From the NCBI GenBank assembly GCA_018857735.1, contig JABMCL010002280.1, positions 875,001-939,000 on the forward strand: a stretch of DNA of 64,000 nucleotides. The letters run 5' to 3'. The DNA is from Alviniconcha marisindica. Its lineage: Eukaryota; Mollusca; Gastropoda; Provannidae. The notes under the pieces were generated by a model that saw only the letters and a program-made list of their open reading frames with translations, was not told the DNA's origin and ran no database searches. Within the stretch, counting starts at the first letter, position 1. Each line of letters opens with the position of its first letter. Shown piece by piece: positions 9,291 through 18,658 of this stretch. The translations under genes were made by a program, and so were the position numbers.

Positions 9291-12200
9291 TAACCGCTCA
9301 GTTGTCGTACTTGTACTATGGAAAAAGCAGACATATATCCGATTTATGTGACACGTAACGAAGCTGTCATAGTTTTTTTTCAGTGGCATTTCGTTCTGCT
9401 TCGGTGAACACAGCTTCGCCCATAGATTCAGGGCATAGTGATGGGTTGTCTCCCTTACGTACGTGTTTTGATGGCAAGACTTTATATATATATATATATG
9501 TTTTGACTCGATTAAAGTAATTCTGTGTCGATCAATGCTTTGTCGTATCGTGTTTTGCTTATCTGACTTCATGTTTAGTGTTTATTTTGGGTTGAAATTA
9601 ACTTATTAAGTATTGTGTACTGTAGAAGCTAAGTTGTATTCATAAACTACTTGATATCACTTTATCAGTGATACTGTGACTAGATAATGCGCCCCAGGCG
9701 AAAGTTCGCACCGATTGTTTTAGTACTAGTCTTTGAATGTGTCTTGCTTTTCATACAGAGCGTTGTATTGTAATTGTTATGTACCATTTTAACCGTGGGA
9801 ACGTGCATTTTATTTTGATGCAAGTTTTAGTAACATTAATATTTTGTACATTGTGTTAGTTGTGATTTAGTTGTCTGAATCTGTTTATAGACAGGCGCAA
9901 GCCATGCTTCCCACTCTTGTTGTAAATAAAATAAGTCATGTGTGTACATGTTGTTTGACGGTTTAAAAGGTTGTAATTGTAGCTTTCATTTGATGTTTTT
10001 CATGTTTCAGTTAGTTTAGTTATTGTAAAGTGTATTTGTGCGGGCCAAGGGAACACAATTGTCAGCCATTTTGTGGTCCAGAGGGCCGATTTCATTGTAG
10101 CGATAGCGTGTGTTCCTTGTGGCCCATGCCATTCTCTTATCTATGCGTGGCGTGAGGATTTTGGGTGTGCTGAAAATTGTCTGCTGCTGTACAAATAAAA
10201 CCTGATTGCCGCCGTTCCGCCTGCTGTGGTCTCCATTCTTACTGACTCCGCTGCCTGTGTCCTGTCCTTCTACGCTTCACCGTGCCATTACATATATATA
10301 TACGTAAATCAAGGCAGTTGCCGAAAATTTGGAAACACTATTCCAACCTGTGTTTCTTTAGTTTTGTCAGTTATATATTATCGCCTTATTAGTGCTGCTG
10401 AGTGTACATGGAACGTTGTAGAACCATGGAGAGGCAGACATGACTTTTCACTGTCATCTAGCTTTGACTAGATCTACAAACTACAGGCAGACTGGGACAC
10501 TGGAGACACGGGGAGTGTTCTTTTCTAGGAAATAACAATCAAGCGGTGACTCTGACTAGCACAGCAGTTGCACAGTGCGCTAGTAGACCCATCCACAGCC
10601 CCACCCCTTCATGGTGTTTTCAGAAGGACTTTTGTCCAGAAGAGTTTGAATCTTTGGGCAGGTGCAAAGCACATAGCAGTCACCCACTGATAATAATAAA
10701 TAATTCTATGACATCTGAGGACATTAAGCCCCACAAAACAAACAAACAACATCCATTCATTAAAAACAAAAGAAAAGAAGAGTGAATATTCTAGATTTTA
10801 TTTTTAAACATTAGCACACATCATGCATACACACATACACACACCCAGCCCCAACAACAAAAAAGGGAACTTTGTAGTTCCGCTGTCTTGAGCTGTGTAT
10901 CCAACTTGGCCTCTCTGTAAATGTGTCTGCCTACACACATTCAAAACATGCCCTGGTCAATGCTAGATTACGAGGTCTGAGGATAAAGAATTGACTGAAG
11001 AAGACAATTTTCAGTTAAACATCAGCATGGTCCAGTTGGTCACGTGGTCTTTGTCCAGACAACAGAGGCAATTTGTAAAACACCTTGTTAACACCCCAAG
11101 TCTAATACTGAATGGAAGTGTTAAAATATAATCAGTGGTTGAAGCCAATGTGATACAGCAAGTCCAAAATGCAAACAGGACTGATCTTGCCAACATTAAG
11201 GTTTGCATTGAACTGTTTTCTGTCCTAATGTTTCTTTTTTTAGTGCGTTCTTCATCAGCACTACTTTTTTTTTTTTAGTGCGTTCTTACTTTTTTTTCCC
11301 CCAGGGAGTTCTTCAGACCCTTTTTTCTGCCCCTAGATGTGGACATTTTGAGCATGTGGCATTTATCCAATGGAAGGAAGAATTTGAATACGCACAGTTT
11401 AAGATTTCACAGAGCTATAGCGAAAAACTTGGAAGTATGATGTAGTTCAACTCATTTGAATGAACATTTTCAAGGACATCAAAACTCTGAAACAAAACGA
11501 GGCCCAGAGCGCTCAAGCAGAATCAACACACAAGGGAGTTAATTAGCACTAGAAATACATAACGCAAGTACAACAACAAAGACATGAGTCGCCTGCAGTA
11601 ACTCTCACCTGGCATGCGTGTATATACAAGGTACATAAACTCCACCTGAGGTGTATCACACTTGTATTACATATTTCGAGTGCTAGTTAATCAAAACTCT
11701 GTTTTTAGCTTTCTGAAACCATGGTCACAAAAACTGAAGTGACTGGGAAAAGCCCAACAGAGGCTATCACACTGCCACTTTAAACAGAAAGTTAAAGAAC
11801 TAATTAATGTTAAGTTTATAAGAATAAGTATGAGAACTAATGTTAAGTCAGCCAGACACTCTAAAGCTGATTATTGCGTGTGATTGTTTTTTTCGAGTGT
11901 GAATCAAGACCAGAGACCATATCACTCCCTGACAGTTAAACACAAAACTGTTCCTTTCTTGATTTGTTTTATTTTTACAACAAACCACATATTAAACTTG
12001 AACTTCACAACATTCGAGAGAGAGAAAAAAAACAAAAAAAACCAATATTCTGTGTGCTCTGTACCATGGCATGCGTTTTACACAGAAAGCAAGATTATGA
12101 CACTATTTTGAAGATCCTGAACAAACAAAAATCATCCTCTTTACTACTACTGAAGTACACATATTATCATCAAATGATCCAACGCAAACATCCAAGCCCT

Positions 12201-12319
12201 GTCATTTGTTTGTGGAATCTGTTTTCTGACAACATACTGTCACAAAAAAACCATGTTTCCCTTCCCTCCCCTTTCTCATTCACACCAATCCCATTTACAA
12301 CTCCCAAGTCCATTCACAA
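9291..12319. other. intergenic between SINE and MRPL22; possible solo LTR at about 9.6-10.3 kb
   Basis: No coding region is recognised. From about 9600 to 10292 the sequence has LTR-like traits: a poly(A) signal AATAAA at about 10194, a GT/CT-rich segment after it and an end like CGTGCCATTACA before a TA run. No target duplication or matching left edge was found, so the LTR idea is weak. The part nearest 12319 probably holds the MRPL22 3' UTR; TTTATT (AATAAA on the minus strand) occurs near 11967 and 10799 but I cannot choose between them. Confidence 0.35.
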
Positions 12320-12537
12320 TCACAGGGTCAGCACGATCCTTCTCCCCCGCTTTTCCGCGATGTACTCCTCCATCTTTTCATGGCCGGTTGGGGACGGGGG
12401 GTAGTAATGCTTCGGGGGCCTGCCCTCTCTCAAGCGCACAAAGTAGTGGACGTAGCGGTAGTGGACTATGCCATAGCGAGGCCCCATGTGCTTGCGGAGA
12501 CCTTTCACCACCTGGCCCTTGCCCACGAAGGAGTCGC
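12320..12537 (-). CDS. MRPL22: MRPL22 exon 7 (terminal, with stop)
   Basis: Acceptor CTCTGTGTGCAG, phase 1 in, stop TGA at 12320-12322. Encodes DSFVGKGQVVKGLRKHMGPR, then YGIVHYRYVHYFVRLREG and the C-terminus GRRIVLTL, matching the human RTIVHTL end. Confidence 0.97.
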
Positions 12538-15520
12538 CTGCACACAGAGAGGGTGTTGTGATCAAACACAGACTGTGTGACACTCTAAGAATTGACTTCC
12601 ACCTCCCTTTATTGTATTTCTGCCACAGCTGCGGGGTGCGTGCGTGTGTGTTGTTTTGTCCTAATAAATAGCATTATTTTGAACCTTTTATGTGTTTGGA
12701 TCTAACTTCATTCATTAGTTTTTGTTCTGATTCCAGCTAGTGTCTTGGCGTGGCCTCGGACACAGGTCTTCACTGCACAGCCATCAAGCGGGCAACAAAG
12801 AATGCGCTAATACACAGACCACTGGTTGAGGGAGGGTGAGAAACTGGGTTTTAATGTCCAGTCAACCATAACGGTTAAATCAGTGCACAACTGGCTGAGG
12901 ACTTCACTAACACTAACAGGATAGAGTCTAGAACTAAAACAGTATAAGAAGATGAGACACTCTGTGGGGATGCAAAAGGCATGATAACTAGCCAGTTAAA
13001 TTGTCCAGCTGCTGTGTAAACCTTCCAATCATAAAAGAAAAAGACAAAAAAAGAAAGAAAGAAAGGCATACATAAGCATGTGCAAATGCATACATAATTC
13101 AGAACCAAACAGTGAGGCAAGCACACAGACAGACCACACACAGAGTCTTCACACCCACCCACTCTTACTGACTTACATATCCAAAGGTTGGACTTGAACT
13201 CCACATTGTGGTCCCTCACTGCCATCTCCTGTGCTTCCTCCAGCACCTGAAGAACACAGAAACCAAGCAATGCCAAGCAGTGCAAGACAATGCAGTGTAG
13301 TGCAAGATAATGCGTGCAATACAAGGCAATTACTGCAGTAAAATACAACATACTGCAATACCCCAAGAAGAAAAAAAGTTGTCCTCATCTGAATATGTCA
13401 CTACACAGCCTGAATTGATCAGCTCTAACGACAGGACAGTGATAGCTAGAGAATTGGTTCCTAACGCCCAGTCAACCATGACAGCCATGTCTGGGCAACA
13501 ATGGGACAGTGGTGACCTACTGATCAGCAGAATGGTTCGCATTAGCTGCTGAACACCATCAAGACCTGACAGACAGGACAGTGACAGAGAGATAGAGAAC
13601 TGGTTCTTCACACCCAGTCAGCCAGGACAGCCATGTCTGGGCAACAGTGGGACAGTGGTGACCTACTGATCAGCAGAATGGTTTGCATTACCTGCTGAAC
13701 AACATGGCATTAAGACCTGACAGTGGCACATACCTCTGAGACACTGCATTCATTTCCTTTTGCAGTAGAAGCTCAGTTGCTTTACAGCTTCACTGAAGGA
13801 CATACTGGGGAGTGGGGATAGCTCAGTGGTTAGAGCGCCGGACTTGTGTTTGAAAGGCTGTGGGTTCAAGTCCCGGCAGGAGCGGCAGAGAAGAATTTTC
13901 TTGTCCAGGGTCAGCTTTCTGTGCTGACTCTTATTTTGGTATCCATTTCACCCCTGTGTTACTGCAGTAGCATGTAAAAGATCCTGGTCTTCTGCCAAAA
14001 GTGCAGGTGGCAGGTTACAGCTAAACATGCATGCACCTTATGTATGTGGCTTTGCATGAAGTGCCATAGTGCATGGTCGTATGGTTTACACAGAATATGC
14101 CGAGATGGCAGCAGTTTCATGTGGGACCAGCCATGTCAGCTCTGTACGTATACCACTTTGGTGGATATTCAAAAACACGCTATAAAAAAGCTAGTCATTT
14201 GTGTGGAATCACATGTAAGCGCAACGAGTCTGCTCGAGAGCTGAGAATAGCATACTGAACACTTTCATCAAAATCTGCATACCTCTAACACTGACTGCGC
14301 TCCCTTCCTCCTGTAGAAACTCAGCTGCTTCATGGCTTCATTGATGGACATGCCACGGATCTGAAATGTCAAAACACTCTGTCAGTTAAAATGCCAAAGC
14401 TCTCAATCTGAAATGTCAACAGACTCTGTCAGTAAAAATGCCAAAAGATCTCATTCTGAAATGCCAAAACACTCTGTCAGTTAACATGCCAAAGATCTCA
14501 ATCTGAAATGTCAAAAGACTGTCAGTTAACATGCCAAAAGATCTCATTCTGAAATGCCAAAACACTCTGTCAGTTAACATGTCAAAGATCTCAATCTGAA
14601 ATGTCAAAAGACTGTCAGTTAACATGCCAAAAATCTCAATCTGAAATGACGAAAACCTCGGTTAACATGCCAATTAAGGATCTGGAATGTCAAAAACATT
14701 CTGTCAGAAATGTCAGCCATGGGCAGACATGAGGGAGACCCAAACAAAACAGGTGTAAAATTTCAGGGGAAGAAAAAAAGTTAAAGCACAAAAACACTAA
14801 TGCAAAGCATCCCTGATTAATTTCAGAGCATCCTTGACTACAGTGCAGGGAAACCCCAAATGCTCTTTCTTAGAATAAATCAGTATGATTTGTTTCTGTG
14901 ACATTCTTTCGTTCCTGACAAAACACTGCCTTGAACAACTACTGAACCAGAAATATCCACATTTACTGCTTAGCCCTCTTATTTCCACATCCTCAAATGT
15001 TCAACACGGATGTAACACAGAATGAATGTCTACAAAAATAGTTGTGTCAAAGCAGTTAAGAAGAAGAATGAATGTTTAAATATGTGGCTCTCCTCAATGG
15101 GCACAAGGTGCTTCTAAATCACTCAGTTGGTAACTCAGTTGGTACCCCTCCCCCGACCCCACACCCTCCTGACCTACACACTGCACACACAGTAACATCC
15201 TGACATACATAATATATATATCCATACACACAATTTACACACACACACACACACAGTGTAACACTCACCATGGCAGCTATGTACCACATTTTCTTAGGGC
15301 TGTACTTGATGTTGAACCGAGAATGGACCACCTCCTGCATTGACACAAACACTGACTGATTATAATTATGTTATACAGCTTTACAAGTCTAATCTTATTA
15401 TAATATTAATAGTAATGCTTAGATTAACATTTACTACAGTGATTGGTGGCGCTATCTAAATCTCTTTAAGAAAGGCAGCCAAGGTATGGAACTGCACAGC
15501 CTGCAAAGAAGGGAGGGAGG

Positions 15521-15598
<78 letters not shown>

Positions 15599-17958
15599 AG
15601 AGACAGAGACAAAAAGCAGACCAGTGCCAATCAGAGTCAAAGAGACAAACGCACCGCTGGTCTGACAGGATCATCCTGGTCCTGTGGGGGATAAACAATG
15701 GTGTTGTACTTGTTCCACTTCTCTGAGTGCATCTTGACACCGAGGTCCAGCTTGTCGTCAAACTCTGTGTTGCGGAAGATGAGGAGAGGTGCGGCTGTGT
15801 GCAAATCTCTGCACTGTGCCACGCTCCGCTCTGGGCTGGTGCCAGGGGAGGAGATGGGAGCAGCACAAGCCTGCAGCCTGCATGCTGACAGCGATGCCCA
15901 GGACCACTGGATGGCCGTCACATGTTGGGATCTGTTCCAAACAGGTGGTGGACATGTTTTAACTTGCAGATCTTTGCAATCCAATTAAATAGTACTGATA
16001 TATATATATATATATGATATAATATATAATAACAGCTACACTTGTATACTTATGTCACAAATAAGTGAGTTTTTCATGCTTTGTGGAAATAAATTTTGCT
16101 CAGAACTCCCCCCCCCCCAAAACAACAACAACATATAACACACACAACAACAAAATCTCAATAGATTGTTTCCTGTTAACATTTCTACTTGGTGCACATA
16201 GCAAATTACAAAACAACAACGAAAGCAGTGTACTGCTTATGATGCCAATCAGTCATTTGCTGATTTTGTATCAGTGCGACTTCTGAAAGTGAAACTGTTT
16301 GACTTACCGTGTCCAAAGAGTATTAATCTGGGCCAGACCTGAAACAAAAGTTTATTTATATTTATTTTTACTTAGACTGTGTAATTAATTGGGGTTTGTT
16401 TTGTTTCTTCCAAGTTGCCCCAAACTCAAATTGTCTAAACATGTTTGGTCAACAGCTCAAAGTGAAAGGCTTTAATTGATTAAAATTAATGGAAACAGTC
16501 AACTTTATAATGTAACTAGTATTACAAGAAAGAAAATAACAATGAAAACTGCAGTTCTGAACCACACACACAAACACACACGTACACTAATCACTATACA
16601 CACAAACAGTAATGGTCTGGTTCAAGATTGTGCTACATAATCAGACTCCTTGATGACATGTTTGCAATGAAACATGACGGCGCATTACCATGCTTGCATT
16701 GTTTTTCAATACCTATAGGTAGCAATCTGTCATAGCAGAATGAGTAATTTGTATGATCAACATGTAAGCACTGAAACAGCAACAGTGTTTTACCAAATTA
16801 TGCATATATTTTGCTTTTGTCATTTTGGTCAATTTTCTCCTGGTCAGTGTGACTTTGAGTAGATCAGTGTCAGAAGTTCAGGATGCATTTTTCAGGCATT
16901 TTCTTTTCATTACAATGTCATTGTTACAGTGTTAGTGTTATTCATTTTCATGATGGTACCTTCACAATACACCCACTACAGAGTAAGGTAATCCATCAAA
17001 TTCATCATTATGATCATACTCCTGTGGCCATATTGTCTGTGAGACTGTACCTGATCTAATCACATGATATGCCCAACCAATTTTGCAATTTAATGTGATG
17101 CTGACATGAAGATCGGTGCAAGAGACATGACGTTCTTTCAGGTTTCACATCAGCTGTCAGTACTACTACTAGTATTAGAAATTGTAGCTTAAAGTCTGTG
17201 ATCTTCCCCTTCCAGAAAGTTCCAGACGCTTTGAAAGAAATACCACCCAGCAATCCAAATTTGGTTGGAATGCAGTAACAGTCACATGCTGTGACTTAGT
17301 TCTGTTGACACAATGACCTCTTTCAGTAGGCTACTCAAAATAGGAGCACAGCGAAAGCTTCAAGTTCAACAGCACAAGTAGGGTGTATTTTAATATTTCT
17401 ATTTTTAGAGCTTGAAAAATAATGATGGTGACCGTATCACCATAATATAATTGTTTTACCTTGCTGTATAAACTGAAAAGAAAATGTGTGCAATTTACAT
17501 GACAAATACATTCTCGAAACTCCGATGCTAAACTAGGAAATGTACAACTTTCATTATGATTCATAGCAGACAGCAAAGACCTCTGTAACCCCCACCCTCC
17601 TCCCCACAAATCAAGACATACACTACACCAGTGTTACAGCAGGCCCAGAGAAAAGGTTAGCCAGCAAGACTGGAGAAAAATACAGGCCTATTTCTGTTAA
17701 ATGCAACATATTCCCTTTCCATTTTGAACACTTTCTCGTCGCACCAGAGTTGATCTTGCCATCTCTGGCCGCACTGTTTTGGATGCATCAATCAAAACAA
17801 AACAAAAACATCTTGTGTCAAAAAGTAAAAGTGAGTGTAATAATACGATAGACAATCTGGGTACAATCTGACCAACGCTCCGGCTCTTTTCATACAAAAG
17901 TCTAGTAAAAAACAGCAAAACCTCTTTCAAGCATACATTGTCTCAAGGGCGCAGCCAT
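12320..17958 (-). CDS. MRPL22: MRPL22, mitochondrial ribosomal protein uL22m (complete, 7 coding exons)
   Basis: Nuclear gene for uL22m of the mitochondrial large ribosomal subunit; bacterial uL22 lines the polypeptide exit tunnel. The spliced frame is 762 bases, 253 residues, against about 206 in human; the extra length is in the N-terminal targeting region. Residues 1-95 have few acidic residues and include HTAAPLLIFRN, fitting a mitochondrial presequence. The mature part aligns with human MRPL22 by eye: NKYNTIVYPPQ (human NKIVYPPQ), NIKYSPKKMWYIA (human [13 protein letters not shown]), [33 protein letters not shown] (human [20 protein letters not shown]) and the terminal EYIAEKRGRRIVLTL. 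All intron phases join without a break. The start ATG has A at -3 and G at +4. It is head to head with GEMIN5. Most of the identification rests on exons 3-7; exons 1 and 2 are inferred from splice sites and phase. Confidence 0.95.
12845..12885. repeat. dispersed repeat fragment (CCAGTCAACCAT type)
   Basis: The string TTTTAATGTCCAGTCAACCA also occurs in variant form near 13468, 13614, 27815, 39680-39780, 40790, 41895 and 49240, marking a dispersed family whose full extent I cannot delimit. Confidence 0.5.
13177..13246 (-). CDS. MRPL22: MRPL22 exon 6
   Basis: Seventy bases, phase 0 to phase 1, acceptor GTGTTCTTCAG and donor GTAAGT. Encodes [20 protein letters not shown] plus LWI, the most conserved block of uL22m. 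Confidence 0.97.
13428..13725. repeat. two-copy tandem duplication, about 145 bp, in an MRPL22 intron
   Basis: Two adjacent copies share GACAGCCATGTCTGGGCAAC, then GGGACAGTGGTGACCTACTG and ATCAGCAGAATGGTT with few differences. Both include the dispersed CCAGTCAGCCA-type repeat. Confidence 0.8.
13810..14180 (+). mobile_element. tRNA-derived SINE (second family), in an MRPL22 intron
   Basis: The head has A box GATAGCTCAGTGGTTAGAGC (13817-13836) and B box GGGTTCAAGTCC (13862-13873). The 5' and 3' arms do not pair as an acceptor stem, and a non-tRNA body follows (for example TGTAAAAGATCCTGGTCTTC), so this is a SINE and not a tRNA gene. The 3' edge is uncertain. Confidence 0.65.
14283..14360 (-). 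CDS. MRPL22: MRPL22 exon 5
   Basis: Seventy-eight bases, phase 0 on both sides. Acceptor GACATTTCAG, donor GTATGC. Encodes [20 protein letters not shown] plus AQSVLE. Its acceptor is the first unit of the tandem array at 14361-14720. Confidence 0.95.
14361..14720 (-). repeat. 46-47-bp tandem array carrying the MRPL22 exon 5 acceptor
   Basis: About eight units, each with CTGAAATGTC or a one-base variant (CTGAAATGCC, CTGAAATGAC, CTGGAATGTC), at about 14361, 14408, 14455, 14501, 14548, 14595, 14641 and 14681. On the gene strand this reads GACATTTCAG, the exon 5 3' splice site. The remainder of the unit reads AGATCTCATT and TGCCAAA on the plus strand. Confidence 0.9.
15240..15256. repeat. short (CA)n next to MRPL22 exon 4
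   Basis: A CA run lies 12 bases downstream of the exon 4 donor on the gene strand. Confidence 0.9.
15269..15334 (-). CDS. MRPL22: MRPL22 exon 4
   Basis: Sixty-six bases, phase 0 on both sides, acceptor GTGTCAATGCAG and donor GTGAGT. Encodes EVVHSRFNIKYSPKKMWYIA plus AM, aligning to the human [20 protein letters not shown] segment. Confidence 0.95.
15515..15600. repeat. (GA)n microsatellite in MRPL22 intron 3
   Basis: GGGA units pass into a (GA)n run and then GAGACA units. Confidence 0.95.
15655..15931 (-). CDS. MRPL22: MRPL22 exon 3 (presequence and mature N-terminus)
   Basis: Acceptor GTTTGGAACAG, donor GTGCGT; 277 bases from phase 2 to phase 0. Encodes the rest of the targeting region and the conserved EKWNKYNTIVYPPQ motif. 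The 5' boundary is less certain than the 3' one because several AGs lie in the region. Confidence 0.85.
16308..16338 (-). CDS. MRPL22: MRPL22 exon 2, a 31-nt microexon
   Basis: Only 31 bases between a good acceptor (TTTGTTTCAG) and a consensus donor (GTAAGT). It takes phase 1 and gives phase 2, exactly what exon 1 and exon 3 need, and encodes LAQINTLWT-like residues. Confidence 0.75.
16339..17936 (-). other. MRPL22 intron 1, no other feature seen
   Basis: About 1.6 kb of AT-rich unique-looking sequence; nothing else recognised. Confidence 0.6.
17937..17958 (-). CDS. MRPL22: MRPL22 coding exon 1 (MAAPLRQ + 1 nt)
   Basis: Starts at the ATG complement 17956-17958. The donor chosen is GTATGC at 17931-17936, leaving phase 1. 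An alternative GT 15 bases further on has a poorer consensus but gives the same phase. MAAPLRQCLAQINTLW resembles the human start MAAAVLGQLGALW when joined to exon 2. Confidence 0.65.
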
Positions 17959-18262
17959 GATACCGTCATTATACTTCCGGTAAGTCGCAAACAAGTGAGA
18001 CAATATGATGTAATATATTCAAGGTATCAAATTCAACAAAAGAAAGTACATTTCAATTCTTAACATGACTATATTTCAATATGTATTATCTTAATTGTTG
18101 ATAGAACTGTAGAGAAAGAATTAGTGGTTTACGACTTTTGCTTTCATACGAACGAGTCTGTTTCCGGAAATTACCGGAAGTCTGAAACAGAAAGCAGACG
18201 TACTTGCAGCGTGCAGTTATTTTTCCGCACTAATATTGACTAAAATTTACATTCAACACACA
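17959..18262. promoter_or_regulatory. bidirectional MRPL22/GEMIN5 promoter and 5' UTRs
   Basis: The 304 bases between the two divergent ATGs must contain both 5' UTRs and the core promoters. ACTTCCGG lies at 17973-17980, 15 bases from the MRPL22 start, and ACCGGAAGT at 18173-18181, about 80 bases from the GEMIN5 start. Both are matches to the ETS/GABP (NRF-2) consensus, common in TATA-less divergent promoters of nuclear genes for mitochondrial proteins. A palindromic TTTCCGGAAA sits at 18161-18170. The core is AT-rich with no clear TATA box at a sensible distance. Promoter status is inferred from geometry and motifs. Confidence 0.8.
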
Positions 18263-18658
18263 ATGGCAGAAAAAACCGTTCCACCGTCTCCAAACTGGTA
18301 CCTTAGTCTAGCAAGCGATGCAAATGAGGCAGGTGTCTATGTGTACGCAGCCAGACTGAACGTGTACATTCTCGATGTTTCGGTTCCAAGCGCCGGCCCG
18401 CGGATGCTTCGCTGCTACATGGGACACACTGAGCGTGTCTCGTCCGTCGCACTGTCTCCAACTCTCAGAGATGACGTAGCTGGCCAAGCAGTGCAGCGGC
18501 CTGCAAGTGCAGCTGATGGGGGTGATGGGAGTGGTGGAACCGACGTGGGAAACCACTTTGGAACAGGTGTTCTGTGCTGTAGTGGAGGCGATGACAAAGC
18601 TGTCAAAATCTGGACGGTGGACACACTGTCGGACGTGCAGTCGCATAATGAACACAAG
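18263..18658 (+). CDS. GEMIN5: GEMIN5 exon 1 (residues 1-132)
   Basis: Starts at ATG 18263 with A at -3 and G at +4; donor GTTTGT after CACAAG, phase 0. Encodes [13 protein letters not shown], the first WD blade and the start of the second. Compared with human, the first blade has an insertion of about 35 residues rich in Gly, Ala, Asp and Ser (around residues 75-110) before [10 protein letters not shown]. Confidence 0.95.

Noticed and set aside
9600..10295. Confident solo LTR
   Set aside because: A polyadenylation signal and a CA-type end are visible, but no matching left edge or target duplication.
12253..12561. Plus-strand ORFs over MRPL22 exon 7
   Set aside because: Opposite-strand shadows of the conserved uL22m coding sequence.
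13817..13890. tRNA gene
   Set aside because: Pol III boxes are present but the ends do not form an acceptor stem and a SINE body follows.
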